Assembly (NCBI RefSeq): GCF_000020685.1
Contig: NC_012526.1
Location: forward strand, 2,424,001 to 2,488,000
Length of the DNA: 64,000 nt
Direction: 5' to 3'
Source of the DNA: Deinococcus deserti VCD115
Lineage (GTDB): Bacteria; Deinococcota; Deinococci; Deinococcales; Deinococcaceae
A program made the translations under genes and the position numbers. Of the stretch, positions 11,315-21,224 are shown piece after piece (position 1 is the stretch's first letter; every line of letters begins with the position of its first letter). Under the pieces are notes generated by a model. It was given only the letters and a program-made list of their open reading frames with translations, had not been told where the DNA came from and searched no databases.

Positions 11315-12841
11315 GTGCACGCTACCTCCAAGGCCAGACCAACTTCTGCCTTCTGGATCCGGCCCTGGCTGGCAGTCTTGCCAGTCCTTTATGTCATCTC
11401 CCCACTGGCCTTGCTGGCCCTGCCTCAGCTCAAACGCCTTCCTCGAATAATATGGTGGGTCTTAGGATTTTACGCAGTGAGCCAGCAAATCCCCGCACTT
11501 TTCGCCCCTGAGCCTCTGCTCGCCAGTGTTCTTGCGCTCGCCCGCACCCTGCTGATGTTCGGTCTAATAGGAGTCGGTGGCTCGCTAGGACAGGTGGCGG
11601 ATCTGAGGCGGCTGGGCTGGGGTTTGCTGATCGTGTACGCGACCGCGCTGGCCTACAGTCTGCTGGGCAGCACAGACATCCTGATCAGCCGTCTGAACCA
11701 TCCTTACATGACCCCAATCACCTTGGGGCTGACAGGCGCCTTCGGAGTATGGCTGACATTATTCGCACCAGGAAAACTAGTCTGGAGGGTCCCGCTCGGT
11801 GTGCTGGCGCTCAGCGTGCTGTTGCTTTCCGGAAGCCGCGGACCGCTGGCCGCCGCTTTGCTAGGAGCCGTGGCCGGGTTCATGATCCGGCAAGGGCGGC
11901 GGGTAGCGGCGGGAGTCGCAGCCGGGGTGGCACTGCTTGCAGGCAGCTTTTACCTGGGGCAACGTCTGGAGGTGAGCGCCATCACCCGGCTGGGCAGCGC
12001 AGATACCACCGGGCGCGACGTCATCTGGTTCAATACCTTGAGCGTGATCCGCAGCGAGCCCTGGAGCGGGGTGGGCAGCTACCGACTTGGCACCCGCTTG
12101 GCTTCCCCTGGCGGGAACTGCGAGCTCTTTGCGTCAGCGAGCGGCGAGGTGCAAGCCTGCCCCAACTGGGTCACTTCGCTCGGCAACCCCTGGCTGATCG
12201 CACACAACATTTCCTTACAACAGTTGGCCGAAACCGGTCCGCTGGGCCTCCTAGGCCTGTTCGTGCTCCTGGTCACTGTAGCAGCCGCCACACTCCAGAG
12301 GCGGGACCCACTAGCCGTCGCAGTGATCTCTGGGCTGCTGGTAGCCACAGCCAACGACAACACCCTGCTTGTGCCCAGCCCCTTCTTTGCAGAAGTGTTC
12401 TGGGTGGTGGCAGGGATGCAGTTGGTGCGTCTTCAGGGTGTGGGTTGGGGAACTGGAGTTCTGCCGGCAATGCTGCTGCTCCTGCTGTCTTTTCCCCTGC
12501 TGGTGTCTGCCCTTCCTGCGACTGCCCCACCCGTTACAAGGCTGACGCTACTCAATGCCCTAACCAACATTAAGCGATCAAGCGATTACACAGCGTTTGT
12601 TCAGTTCGGCGCGCCTCCAGGAAGATACCGCGCTGTCTTGCGAAGCTGCCTAGCAAGCTGCTCGACTATTTCCACAGCGGTCTTCAGCGTTGTGGACGAG
12701 ACGTCCCCGGTGCTTCACTTGAGTGGCAATCTATACCCTGTGGCACGCCAGCGTCTGGAATTGTTGCTTTATCCTGGAAAGGCAGGTGCGCGCAGTCTGC
12801 CTATCGCAAAGCACACCTGGACTGTGCAGGTACAGCCTTGA
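11315..12841 (+). CDS. O-antigen ligase/Wzy_C family membrane protein
   Basis: About 508 residues. Ten or so hydrophobic helices span residues 15-430, and the Wzy_C signature is readable in the large extracytoplasmic loop (HNISLQQLAETGPLGLLGL, with the conserved His), followed by about 80 non-membrane residues. Family members join or polymerise lipid-linked glycans: WaaL ligases, Wzy polymerases, or PglL-type protein O-oligosaccharyltransferases. Deinococcus lacks LPS, so classical O-antigen ligation is unlikely. GTG 11315 is preferred for its -10 box. The stop overlaps the next gene's TTG. Confidence 0.82.
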   Translation: MHATSKARPTSAFWIRPWLAVLPVLYVISPLALLALPQLKRLPRIIWWVLGFYAVSQQIPALFAPEPLLASVLALARTLLMFGLIGVGGSLGQVADLRRLGWGLLIVYATALAYSLLGSTDILISRLNHPYMTPITLGLTGAFGVWLTLFAPGKLVWRVPLGVLALSVLLLSGSRGPLAAALLGAVAGFMIRQGRRVAAGVAAGVALLAGSFYLGQRLEVSAITRLGSADTTGRDVIWFNTLSVIRSEPWSGVGSYRLGTRLASPGGNCELFASASGEVQACPNWVTSLGNPWLIAHNISLQQLAETGPLGLLGLFVLLVTVAAATLQRRDPLAVAVISGLLVATANDNTLLVPSPFFAEVFWVVAGMQLVRLQGVGWGTGVLPAMLLLLLSFPLLVSALPATAPPVTRLTLLNALTNIKRSSDYTAFVQFGAPPGRYRAVLRSCLASCSTISTAVFSVVDETSPVLHLSGNLYPVARQRLELLLYPGKAGARSLPIAKHTWTVQVQP

Positions 12842-13674
12842 ATGGGTGGAAGGCCTTGACGGTGCTGCTGGCTCCGTCGTTAGCAGTGAGTATCTTTTTG
12901 TTCGGTTTGGCTCAGCGTCCCCAGCAGACGGCATCTCTTCAACTTGCTCTGCCTAACTTGAGCTGTACCCAACCGCCCAAATTCCGCGTCGGCTACCAGC
13001 GGGAAAGCAACGGCCTCCAGCCGCGGGACGGTGGGTTTTCGTTCCAGGGTCTCTCGTGGCTGGAGACGGACCTCTGTACCCCCGGTACCCTGATTCTGAC
13101 CGCCGCTGGCGAGGTGGCCGGTGGAGAAGCCCCTATCCTCGACGTCGCGCTGAACTCCAAGATGCTGACCCGCGAGTCTTTTGACCGGCAACGCACTGTG
13201 AGGTTACGGGTGCCCGAAGCGGGCCGCCTGACCCTGGGTTACTTCAACGATTATTACCGCTCGGATGCCCGCGTTGCCACGCTGGAAAACTTCAGTATGA
13301 AAGGGGACACATGTCGTACTTTGCAGGCGGTTGATGTGCCCCCGGAAACCGGCGGCGACTGGTCGCCTAGTACAGCGACCGCCACGCTTGTTGCGGCTGT
13401 TCCCATGACTGTGATCCCCTGCGGTTCAGGTGAACTCACGCTGCGTGTTGTGGGCCGGGCTGGTGGCAAGGTCTTTCCAGTGCTCAAATTTCAGCAGGGA
13501 GGCCGCACACTCCTACAAATCCCGACCCGTGAGACCCGAAAGGCCGTATTGCTGAAAGTCACGCCGGAACCGTTGACAGTCACACTGATCAATCCATATT
13601 TCAAGCAGCTAGCAGACCGGAATCTGCATATCAGACGACTGGAATTCCGCCCAGAGTCGCCCAGTTTGCCCTGA
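12838..13674 (+). CDS. Secreted or membrane-anchored protein of unknown function
   Basis: 278 residues starting at a TTG that overlaps the preceding stop (TTGA). Residues 6-22 form a single hydrophobic segment (VLLAPSLAVSIFLFGLA), a signal anchor or signal peptide; the rest is beta-rich with four or more Cys (about residues 41, 81, 157, 194), consistent with an exported protein. Translational coupling to the ligase-like gene suggests a joint role in glycan transfer. I do not recognise the family. Its last 44 bases overlap the convergent reductase gene. Confidence 0.7.
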   Translation: MNGWKALTVLLAPSLAVSIFLFGLAQRPQQTASLQLALPNLSCTQPPKFRVGYQRESNGLQPRDGGFSFQGLSWLETDLCTPGTLILTAAGEVAGGEAPILDVALNSKMLTRESFDRQRTVRLRVPEAGRLTLGYFNDYYRSDARVATLENFSMKGDTCRTLQAVDVPPETGGDWSPSTATATLVAAVPMTVIPCGSGELTLRVVGRAGGKVFPVLKFQQGGRTLLQIPTRETRKAVLLKVTPEPLTVTLINPYFKQLADRNLHIRRLEFRPESPSLP

Positions 13675-14383
13675 GCGCTTGCCAACGGTCGGTATTCAAA
13701 GACACATCGGCGGGCAACGGTACCGTCACGTCTGCACGACGTCCCTCACGTACCGCAGGATTACGACGCCGGGCCAGATCAAACACGCTCTTACGCTCAG
13801 TTACGATATGCAGCACTGAATCAGGAATCTCCAGAGCGTGTAGCACAGCTTCCGCCACCAGCGGAGCGATAATATCCACGTAATCCTGGCCGGTATATAC
13901 GTCGCTGAACGCTACTGGATACTGGAACTCTCGAGGTCGGAAGCTGGTTCGCACGATCAGATGTTGGCCGGCCGTACGGGCAGCCTCCTCAGCCACCAGC
14001 TTAGTCAGGGCGTAATAGTTGACGGGGGGACCGGGGATATCCGTCTCACGATAATCACCCTGCGCGCCGCTGAATACGTAGTCGGTGCTGATCTGCACAA
14101 GCTTCGCCCCGACCTCATTGGCTGCCTGGGCCATATGCCGGGTGCCTTCCACATTCACCCGCCAGCAGGTCTCCCGGTCCTCTTCGGCACCGCCAACGTT
14201 GGTGTAGGCCGCCGCGTGGACAATCACTTCAGGGCGTTTGCACCACACCATTTCCAGCACCTGAGCAGAATTGGTTACATCAAGTTCCCGGCTGGATGGC
14301 GCGACGATATTCGGCAAAAGTGCCTGCAGCTCAGTACCCAGGCGGCCTCCCCCACCAGTCAGCAGGATGCGTGGAGCAGTCAC
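13631..14383 (-). CDS. dTDP-4-dehydrorhamnose reductase family protein (RmlD-like)
   Basis: 250 residues of extended SDR fold: ILLTGGGGRLGTELQ nucleotide-binding motif, STDYVFSGAQG, and catalytic YYALTK (Tyr-x3-Lys). RmlD reduces dTDP-4-keto-rhamnose to dTDP-L-rhamnose. It is shorter than typical RmlD (about 285-300), losing part of the C-terminal substrate domain, so it may be an RmlD-like reductase for another sugar. It is the last gene of the minus-strand operon, far from rmlABC but the only RmlD candidate in the locus. GTG start within the stop of the upstream gene (GTGA). Confidence 0.8.
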   Translation of the reverse strand: MTAPRILLTGGGGRLGTELQALLPNIVAPSSRELDVTNSAQVLEMVWCKRPEVIVHAAAYTNVGGAEEDRETCWRVNVEGTRHMAQAANEVGAKLVQISTDYVFSGAQGDYRETDIPGPPVNYYALTKLVAEEAARTAGQHLIVRTSFRPREFQYPVAFSDVYTGQDYVDIIAPLVAEAVLHALEIPDSVLHIVTERKSVFDLARRRNPAVREGRRADVTVPLPADVSLNTDRWQALRANWATLGGIPVV

Positions 14384-16206
14384 TGCACCCTCCCGAACTT
14401 GTTCTCAGGAATTAAACGGTTCAGCATCTGGCGAATCGCCATATAATCCCCCTGCTCGGCGTAGTTTTGCAGCGCCCGAACGTCACGCCCGATAGTATGC
14501 GGATTAACCAGTCCCAACTGCGCGCTGTAAATCTCACTGTGGGTGGTCGCGCCCACGCCCTCACCGCTGGTCAGCAGTTCCTCATAGAGCTTCTCACCGG
14601 GGCGAATACCGCTGTACACGACATCCACGTTACGGGCGCCGCTGAGGCGAATCACGTCATGTGCCAGGTCCGAGATCTTGACCGGATCGCCCATATTCAG
14701 CACGTAAACTTTGCCGTTCTCGGCCAGCCCCCCTGCCTGAAGCACGAGCCGCGCCGCTTCCGGTATGGTCATAAAGTAGCGCACCATTTCCGGGTGCGTC
14801 ACGGTGATAGGACCGCCCGCACGAATCTGAGCCATAAAGGTTGGCACCACACTGCCCCGGCTGCCCAACACGTTGCCGAAGCGCACCGACACGAAAGCTT
14901 GGCCCTCGCGGGCGCGGGCGGCTCCAGCAGATACCACCATCTCGGCGACGCGCTTGGAGGCGCCCATGATGCTGGTCGGGTTGACTGCCTTGTCGGTTGA
15001 TACATTGACAAGGCGTCCCACCCCAAACTCCAGACACAGTTCCACCACGTTCTGAGTCCCAATGACGTTGTTGAGAATGGCTTCAGAGGGTGTTTCTTCC
15101 ATCAATGGCACGTGCTTATGGGCCGCTGCATGAAATATGACTTCAGGGCGATAGCGCTCAAACACGGCGCGCAGTCGGGCCTCATCACGGACGTCGCCGA
15201 TCAGGCCCACCTGGTCGATATCCGGCCAGTTGCGAATCAACTCCTGCTGAATCCCAAAGATGCTGTTCTCGCCCCGCCCGAACAGCAGGATCTTGGCGGG
15301 GGTAAAGCTGACCAGTTGCCGCACAAGCTCGGAACCAATGCTGCCCCCTGCGCCGGTGACCAGCACCACCCGGCCACGCAGGTATCCTGCGATCTCGTTA
15401 GTATTGAGTTGCACAGGTGGACGTCGAAGAAGGTCTTCTAGGTTTACATCTCGAATTTGCTGAAGGTTAACGTCTCCTGACAAAATCTCAAAGACACCAG
15501 GAATGATGCGATACCGCAACTCCGCGTCGCGCGCGAGGTCGACCACGTGACGCACAAAGTCTCCGGTTGCCGAAGGCACGGCGATCAGGATCTCCTGCGC
15601 TTCCTCACGCTTGGCGACATCAACGAGGTCGTCTACTCGCCCAAACACCGGCAGCCCCAACAACCGTTTACGTATCTTGCCCGGTTCGTCATCCAGAAAG
15701 CCGATGGCATCCAGGCCCGCTTCAGGGTGGCGCTGCATCTCACGGGCGATTAGGGTCCCTGCCTCCCCAGCACCAACGATCAGGACCCGCTGGCGCTGAG
15801 GGGAGGACCGAAGCCGAGCTCGCTCATTGGTCAGTCGAGCGACCAACCGAACTCCACCCATCATCAAAAAGCCTAGCAGGCCAGCCAACACCGGCACACT
15901 GCGCGGCAGTTGCAGCCAGGTCTGAAACACGAAGCCGAGCGCGAACATCACCAGTGTGGCGAGCGCGACCGCCCGAGCCAGCAAGTTAAGGTCTAGCACG
16001 CCGACTCGCTGCCAGGTCTGCCGGTGCAGGCCGTAGCGGGCCTCAAGCGCCGCCATCACAAGAACGCTGAGCAGCAGATAACTCCAGACATTAACTGGAA
16101 TTCCCGCAGTAATCAGGCCCGGCTTGCGAAATGCATAGGCGAGTACTCCCGACGATCCCCAGAGGACAAGGTCTAGCAGGAATTTGGAGACGGTCAGATT
16201 CATCAA
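14380..16206 (-). CDS. Membrane-bound nucleotide-sugar 4,6-dehydratase (CapD/WbpM/PglF type)
   Basis: 608 residues. Four N-terminal membrane helices (about 5-125), then a CoA-binding-like Rossmann domain (RVLIVGAGEAGTLIAREM, about 140-160), then the catalytic SDR domain starting VVLVTGAGGSIGSELVRQ (about 280). Members remove water from UDP-GlcNAc to give UDP-4-keto-6-deoxy sugars for QuiNAc, FucNAc or bacillosamine. The catalytic region has MGASKRVAEM, with Met replacing the usual active-site Tyr, as is normal in the WbpM/PglF class. It follows the initiating transferase by 96 bases and overlaps the RmlD-like gene. Confidence 0.92.
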   Translation of the reverse strand: MMNLTVSKFLLDLVLWGSSGVLAYAFRKPGLITAGIPVNVWSYLLLSVLVMAALEARYGLHRQTWQRVGVLDLNLLARAVALATLVMFALGFVFQTWLQLPRSVPVLAGLLGFLMMGGVRLVARLTNERARLRSSPQRQRVLIVGAGEAGTLIAREMQRHPEAGLDAIGFLDDEPGKIRKRLLGLPVFGRVDDLVDVAKREEAQEILIAVPSATGDFVRHVVDLARDAELRYRIIPGVFEILSGDVNLQQIRDVNLEDLLRRPPVQLNTNEIAGYLRGRVVLVTGAGGSIGSELVRQLVSFTPAKILLFGRGENSIFGIQQELIRNWPDIDQVGLIGDVRDEARLRAVFERYRPEVIFHAAAHKHVPLMEETPSEAILNNVIGTQNVVELCLEFGVGRLVNVSTDKAVNPTSIMGASKRVAEMVVSAGAARAREGQAFVSVRFGNVLGSRGSVVPTFMAQIRAGGPITVTHPEMVRYFMTIPEAARLVLQAGGLAENGKVYVLNMGDPVKISDLAHDVIRLSGARNVDVVYSGIRPGEKLYEELLTSGEGVGATTHSEIYSAQLGLVNPHTIGRDVRALQNYAEQGDYMAIRQMLNRLIPENKFGRVQ

Positions 16207-16302
16207 TATCTCATCTCCTACCAGTTAGCAAAAATGATCCAGCTTATCGCGTTGTGTAAAGGGACCTATATCAAAGTACGCTGTGACACCGCACCCAATA
16301 TC

Positions 16303-16908
16303 TTAATACGCTCCATGCGCCTTAAAAACTCGACGTACAGTATATATCAACAGAATCAGGTCGGTTAAGAGCCCTTGGTGTCGCAGATAGAGGATATCTT
16401 GGCGAATCTTCTCAGCGTCAGATAGATCATCACGCCCGGTGATCTGCGCCAGACCAGTGATACCTGGACGCAGCCTGTGAACACCTGCACTTTCTCTGCC
16501 GCGTAATACGACACTTTGCGTTAGAAGAGCTGGGCGTGGCCCCACCAAGCTCATTTCGCCTCGCAGGACGTTAAGCAATTGGGGCAGCTCGTCAAGACTG
16601 GTCCGCCGCAGCATCGGCCCTAGGCGCGTGTAAGGACTGAGGCCTAAGCGGCGCATTTCTTCAGTCGAGACATTCGGAGTGTTGCGTTTCATGGTACGGA
16701 ACTTGTAAATCGTGAAAGGTCGATGCCAACGCCCGGCGCGTTGCTGCCGGAAAATCACCGGACCGGGGTCATCCACGAAGATAGCCAGTGCGACCAGCAC
16801 CATAATAGGCGACAGTACAACGAGGCCCAGCGCTGCAAGTACTTGATCCCCAGCGAGCTTGAACGGTTCGTAAAAGATTGCACGGATCTGGAGGTTCTGA
16901 GACTTCAC
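16303..16908 (-). CDS. Initiating sugar-phosphate transferase (PglC/WcaJ-type)
   Basis: 201 residues, a minimal-length monotopic phosphoglycosyl transferase that moves a sugar phosphate onto undecaprenyl phosphate and starts glycan assembly. One re-entrant hydrophobic segment lies at about 18-42 (ALGLVVLSPIMVLVALAIF). The catalytic DDPGPVIF stretch, the conserved YKFRTM, SLDELPQLLNVLRGEMS, VGPRP and LRPGITGLAQ motifs all follow. No large N-terminal membrane region, which separates it from WbaP. GTG start overlaps the upstream stop (GTGA). Confidence 0.94.
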   Translation of the reverse strand: MKSQNLQIRAIFYEPFKLAGDQVLAALGLVVLSPIMVLVALAIFVDDPGPVIFRQQRAGRWHRPFTIYKFRTMKRNTPNVSTEEMRRLGLSPYTRLGPMLRRTSLDELPQLLNVLRGEMSLVGPRPALLTQSVVLRGRESAGVHRLRPGITGLAQITGRDDLSDAEKIRQDILYLRHQGLLTDLILLIYTVRRVFKAHGAY

Positions 16909-17792
16909 AATAGACCCACTTGGCGCAGTCGCGCGACTTCCTGCGCAATACCAACGGTAAAGGGCCGGGGCGCGTACCCCAGCTCACGCTGCGAGGCGCT
17001 GATATCAAAAGCCTTGTCCTCCTGGAGACGAATCACCTGCTCCCGCTTAACCGGAAATTGCGGTATCCGCTCTAGCACCCCGGCCAGGGCGGCCACCGGG
17101 CCCTCTGGGATAAAGAGCATCGCTCCACGGCGTCCAACCGCCTGGAATGCCTCGTCAACGATCTGACGGTAAGGCAGGGGCCGCGGTCCAGCCAGATTGA
17201 ATTCGCCCCGTGCGTCCCTCACGACCGCCTGAGCGATACCTTCTGCCAGATCGTCCACGTGCACCGGCTGCATTAAGGCGCGCCCGCTGCCGAAAACTGG
17301 GTACACCGGCACACGGGCGATGAACCGCAGCAGCTTGTGCATGTTGTGATCACGCTCGTTCCCGTAGATCATGCTGGGCCGTAGTAGTGTAACCTTCAGC
17401 GGACTACGCCGCATCTCGTCTTCGATTTCGCGGTAGAGCGCTGAGTACGAATGGTGCTTCGAGAACACGCCAGTCGTCGTGACGCAAAAAGCCCGGGTGA
17501 TCCCTACTCCTGCCAGGGCAGGAAGCATTGAGCGGGCATGACGCAGATTGGCTGTCTCAAGCAGTACATCCGTGGGGCGCACTACATTCAGATAGGTCGC
17601 TGGAGTGTCCAGATCGCAGACGTGCCAGAGCACCCCTAAATCCGCCAGTGCCGCCGTATCGCTGCTAGCACGGACCAGCGCCATAATGGGCCGTTCAGGT
17701 TCAAGCTCTCGTAAGCGGTGCAGCGTCGCCAAGCCGGTATTGCCTGTCGCCCCAGTCATGAGCAATCTGAAAATCGGCGAGCCAACAGTCAT
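16905..17792 (-). CDS. NAD-dependent epimerase/dehydratase family protein, probable 4-ketoreductase
   Basis: 295 residues, extended or atypical SDR: RLLMTGATGNTGLATL binding motif, then HSYSALYREIEDEM where a canonical Tyr-x3-Lys is not obvious. The C-terminal HVDDLAEGI segment is typical of sugar-nucleotide enzymes. Placed between the PglA-like glycosyltransferase and the initiating transferase, it probably reduces the 4-keto product of the dehydratase (UDP-QuiNAc or UDP-FucNAc route), but that is inferred from context. It overlaps both neighbours by 4 bases. Confidence 0.78.
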   Translation of the reverse strand: MTVGSPIFRLLMTGATGNTGLATLHRLRELEPERPIMALVRASSDTAALADLGVLWHVCDLDTPATYLNVVRPTDVLLETANLRHARSMLPALAGVGITRAFCVTTTGVFSKHHSYSALYREIEDEMRRSPLKVTLLRPSMIYGNERDHNMHKLLRFIARVPVYPVFGSGRALMQPVHVDDLAEGIAQAVVRDARGEFNLAGPRPLPYRQIVDEAFQAVGRRGAMLFIPEGPVAALAGVLERIPQFPVKREQVIRLQEDKAFDISASQRELGYAPRPFTVGIAQEVARLRQVGLL

Positions 17793-18940
17793 AGCTCACT
17801 CGTTACATCAAGCTTCATAATTTTTAACATTTCACTATTGACAAGGTGAACGTCATATTTTAAGCGGGCTTTTAATAGACTTGCTTCTGCCATCTCCTGT
17901 AAGGGCGCAGCCAACGAAGTAAAACTTTCCATAGCCTCAGCAAGCGCCTGAGCATCACCTATAGGCACTAGCAAGCCATTGACGCCTGGCTCCACCGTCT
18001 CACGACAACCTGGCGCATCCGTTGTGATAACCGGTCGCCCAGTTGCGAGGGCCTCCAAGGTGCTCCGAGGCGTGCCCTCGCGATATGAAGGCAGAACAAA
18101 AACATGACTTTCGGCGAGCGCATCGCGAACATCTTGAAGTTCTCCAAGATATTGAATGTTGCCATCATCTACAAGCGTCTTCAACTCACTTGCCGATAAG
18201 GCAGATGGATTGTCATCCAGGGGTCCAGCGAGTTGAACCTTCACATTTATACCTTTCATTTTTAGAAGTGAAGCGGCCTGAACATACTCTCGTACACCTT
18301 TTTCTTTAATAAGGCGCGCAATCATCAAGAACTTAATAGGTGGACTTGCTGGGAGAGCACTGGCTTGATAGTGGTTCAAGTCGACACCACTCCCAGCCAC
18401 CAGCGCCGTCTGTGCTATGGACACCATCTTGCGTTTCAGGAAAAGCTCACGGTCATCAGGGTTCTGAAATATCACCTTTTTTACCCCTGAAAAGGCAATT
18501 CGGTAGAGAACACTAGCAACTATTGCCATTGTCCGCTGCTTGTACGAATTTCCAGTAAACACATGTCCCAATCCAGTGACAAGAGCATAGATATTATCTA
18601 CTCCAGCCCAACGGGCAGCCAACGCGCCGTAAATGTTCGGCTTAATGGCTGTAGTTAAGACATGCGTTGCTTTAGCATCTCGCAATAAATGATAAAGCTC
18701 TATGATTGTCCTGAGATCGCGACTTGGATTTAGGCCAGTGCGGTCCATAGAAAAGCTTTGATAGTCAACACCTATTTCGAGGAGTTGCATCCGTATTTCA
18801 GGATACTGACCAGGGGCCAATACTGTGACACGGCAACCTCCTGCTCTTATGGCCTTCAAGAGTGGAGCCCTAAAATTTATCAGCCAAGGAGCGTAGTGCG
18901 CTATCAAGACAACGTGAGGCCGACATGTAAACGGCGTCAT
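17789..18940 (-). CDS. Glycosyltransferase family 4 (PglA-like)
   Basis: 383 residues, GT-B fold. The N-terminal half carries [18 protein letters not shown] and [11 protein letters not shown], typical of the PglA/WbpX-like subgroup that adds the second sugar onto a lipid-linked first residue. The C-terminal half has [16 protein letters not shown] and E-x7-E ([14 protein letters not shown]). Base composition is noticeably more AT-rich than the housekeeping genes, a possible sign of transfer. It overlaps both neighbours by 4 bases. Confidence 0.9.
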   Translation of the reverse strand: MTPFTCRPHVVLIAHYAPWLINFRAPLLKAIRAGGCRVTVLAPGQYPEIRMQLLEIGVDYQSFSMDRTGLNPSRDLRTIIELYHLLRDAKATHVLTTAIKPNIYGALAARWAGVDNIYALVTGLGHVFTGNSYKQRTMAIVASVLYRIAFSGVKKVIFQNPDDRELFLKRKMVSIAQTALVAGSGVDLNHYQASALPASPPIKFLMIARLIKEKGVREYVQAASLLKMKGINVKVQLAGPLDDNPSALSASELKTLVDDGNIQYLGELQDVRDALAESHVFVLPSYREGTPRSTLEALATGRPVITTDAPGCRETVEPGVNGLLVPIGDAQALAEAMESFTSLAAPLQEMAEASLLKARLKYDVHLVNSEMLKIMKLDVTSEL

Positions 18941-19944
18941 ACTCTAAAGTAGCCCCGGTACCATTCCACAAACCGTCCCACCCCGTCCTCGATACTCGTA
19001 GCCGGCTTAAATCCCACGTCTCGCACCAGATCGTCCACATTGGCGTAGGTAGCAGGAACGTCACCGTCCTGGAGAGGCAACATGTTCTTTTCGGCCTTTT
19101 TGCCCAGTTTTTCCTCAAGCACCTCAATCAGGTGTAGGAGCTGCACCGGATTATTGTTGCCGATGTTGTACAGGCGGTAGGGCGCGCTGCTGGTCCCTGG
19201 ATCGGGCTGTGCACCATTCCACTGAGAGTTTTGCGTGGCGACCTGGTCGGTGACACGGACGACCCCCTCCACTATGTCATCGACATAGGTAAAATCGCGC
19301 TGCATCTGGCCATGATTGAAAACGTTGATCGGCTGGCCTTGCAAGATGGCGCGTGTAAACAGAAACATTGCCATATCTGGGCGGCCCCAGGGCCCATACA
19401 CCGTGAAAAAACGCAGGCCGGTAGTGGGCAGGCCGTACAGATGACTGTAGGTGTGCGCCATCAGTTCGTTGGCCTTTTTGGTGGCGGCATACAGACTGAG
19501 CGGGTGATCCACATTGTCATGGACACTGAACGGCATGCTGGTATTCATGCCATACACGCTGCTGCTACTGGCATAGGCGAGGTGTTGCACGCCGTGATGT
19601 CGGCAGCCTTCTAGAATGTTCATGAACCCGACGATGTTCGCGTCGATATAGGCATGCGGATTTTCAAGGCTATAGCGGACCCCCGCCTGCGCGGCAAGGT
19701 TCACGACACGCTCTGGTCGGTGCTCTCGGAAAAGCCGATCAACAGCGGAACGGTCTTCCAGATTGCCCTCAATCAGGGTGAAGCCTGGTTTGACTGTTAG
19801 GCGCGCGGCCCGGTCGCGTTTGAGCTGTGGATCGTAATAAGGGTTGAAGTTGTCAAAACCAATGACCTCGTCGCCCCTCTCTAGAAAGCGGTGGCTGAGG
19901 GTTGAACCTATAAATCCGGCGGCGCCGGTAACGAGGACTTTCAT
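18937..19944 (-). CDS. UDP-glucuronate 4-epimerase-like NAD-dependent epimerase
   Basis: 335 residues. Rossmann motif [17 protein letters not shown], the subgroup-specific [24 protein letters not shown], catalytic Tyr-x3-Lys in [15 protein letters not shown], and [17 protein letters not shown] with RDFTYVDDI. These are hallmarks of LpsL/CapI epimerases converting UDP-GlcA and UDP-GalA. With the adjacent dehydrogenase it may instead act on N-acetylated hexuronic acids. I chose ATG 19944 because GGAG lies 8 bases upstream; a start 15 bases earlier is possible. Confidence 0.9.
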   Translation of the reverse strand: MKVLVTGAAGFIGSTLSHRFLERGDEVIGFDNFNPYYDPQLKRDRAARLTVKPGFTLIEGNLEDRSAVDRLFREHRPERVVNLAAQAGVRYSLENPHAYIDANIVGFMNILEGCRHHGVQHLAYASSSSVYGMNTSMPFSVHDNVDHPLSLYAATKKANELMAHTYSHLYGLPTTGLRFFTVYGPWGRPDMAMFLFTRAILQGQPINVFNHGQMQRDFTYVDDIVEGVVRVTDQVATQNSQWNGAQPDPGTSSAPYRLYNIGNNNPVQLLHLIEVLEEKLGKKAEKNMLPLQDGDVPATYANVDDLVRDVGFKPATSIEDGVGRFVEWYRGYFRV

Positions 19945-19946
19945 GC

Positions 19947-21224
19947 TCAGAGACTCCAATAGCGGCCCGGCAGGTCGCTTTCCGAGAGGGCAGATTTTAC
20001 GTCGACCAGCAAGCCCGTTCCGTTCACCATTCCGGTGAGCCGGGAGCGCGACATGTTCAGATAAGCTTGGTGAGGCACAGCCAAAATTAGGCCGTCCAGC
20101 TCTTGAAAGGCCTCCAGGTCACTCAGGGACAGGTTGTACTCGTGCATGGCCTCTGCTTGCTCCGCGTGTGGATCATGAATCAATGGCTCAATCCCGAATT
20201 GACGCAGTTCTGCAATGATATCCGGCACACGACTGTTGCGGAGATCAGGAACGTTTTCCTTGAAGGTCAACCCCAGCACCCCGACCCGCGCACCTTTGAC
20301 CGGTCGGTCGGCGGCAATGAGCAGCTTCACCAGTTTCTGCGCTACAAAAGCGCCCATGCCGTCATTCACGCGGCGACCAGCCAGAATGACCTGCGGGTAG
20401 TATCCCACCTCCTGCGCCTTCTGGGTCAGGTAATAGGGGTCCACACCGATACAGTGCCCTCCCACCAGCCCGGGGCGGAACGGCAGGAAGTTCCACTTGG
20501 TCCCCGCTGCTTCCAACACGTCCAGAGTGCGGATGCCCAGTCGGTCGAAAATCAGTGCCAGTTCATTCATCAGCGCGATATTCAGATCACGCTGGGTATT
20601 CTCGATGACCTTAGCGGCCTCCGCGACCCGGATGCTGGGCGCGCGGTGAATTCCCGCTTCCACTACTGCCTCGTAGACGGCGGCCACCCGGTTCATGGTC
20701 TCGGAATCCTGACCAGACACGACCTTCGTGATCTTTTCCAGCGTATGCACCTTGTCGCCGGGGTTGATGCGCTCGGGACTGTAGCCCAACTTGAAATCCT
20801 CGTACTGCCGCAGACCCGAGACCCGTGCCAGCACCGGACCACACACTTCCTCAGTTACGCCGGGATACACCGTGGACTCGTAGACCACCACGTCTCCCGT
20901 TTTCAGGTACTGGCCGATCATCTCGCTGGCCCGGATCAGCGGCGTCAGGTCTGGGGTGTTGTGCGCGTCAATCGGTGTGGGCACTGTCACGATGAACAGG
21001 GTGCGGTCGGCCAAGTGCCCCGCCTCGTTGCTGCACCGCAGACGTGAAGAACGCAGCCGCCCATCATCGATTTCCCCTGTACGGTCGTGCCCCTGGCCCA
21101 ACTCTGCGACACGGGCAGCGTTGATATCGAAACCCAGCACATCCCCGAATTTCTCGGCCAGAGCCACAGCGAGGGGGAGGCCCACGTATCCCAGGCCCAG
21201 CACGGCGATCTTCTCTTTACTCAC
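19947..21224 (-). CDS. Nucleotide-sugar dehydrogenase (TviB/WbpA type)
   Basis: 425 residues. [20 protein letters not shown] starts the NAD domain; [11 protein letters not shown] and [12 protein letters not shown] are characteristic of the UDP-GlcNAc/UDP-GalNAc 6-dehydrogenase branch (TviB, WbpA, WbpO) rather than plain UDP-glucose dehydrogenase. The catalytic Cys is in [17 protein letters not shown], and [17 protein letters not shown] belongs to the C-terminal domain. The product should be a UDP-(N-acetyl)hexuronic acid, feeding the epimerase 2 bases downstream. It overlaps asnB by 8 bases. Confidence 0.92.
   Translation of the reverse strand: MSKEKIAVLGLGYVGLPLAVALAEKFGDVLGFDINAARVAELGQGHDRTGEIDDGRLRSSRLRCSNEAGHLADRTLFIVTVPTPIDAHNTPDLTPLIRASEMIGQYLKTGDVVVYESTVYPGVTEEVCGPVLARVSGLRQYEDFKLGYSPERINPGDKVHTLEKITKVVSGQDSETMNRVAAVYEAVVEAGIHRAPSIRVAEAAKVIENTQRDLNIALMNELALIFDRLGIRTLDVLEAAGTKWNFLPFRPGLVGGHCIGVDPYYLTQKAQEVGYYPQVILAGRRVNDGMGAFVAQKLVKLLIAADRPVKGARVGVLGLTFKENVPDLRNSRVPDIIAELRQFGIEPLIHDPHAEQAEAMHEYNLSLSDLEAFQELDGLILAVPHQAYLNMSRSRLTGMVNGTGLLVDVKSALSESDLPGRYWSL

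Noticed and set aside
16207..16302. Internal promoter before the 4,6-dehydratase gene
   Set aside because: TTGATA and TTTACA hexamers occur but neither has a fitting -10 box.
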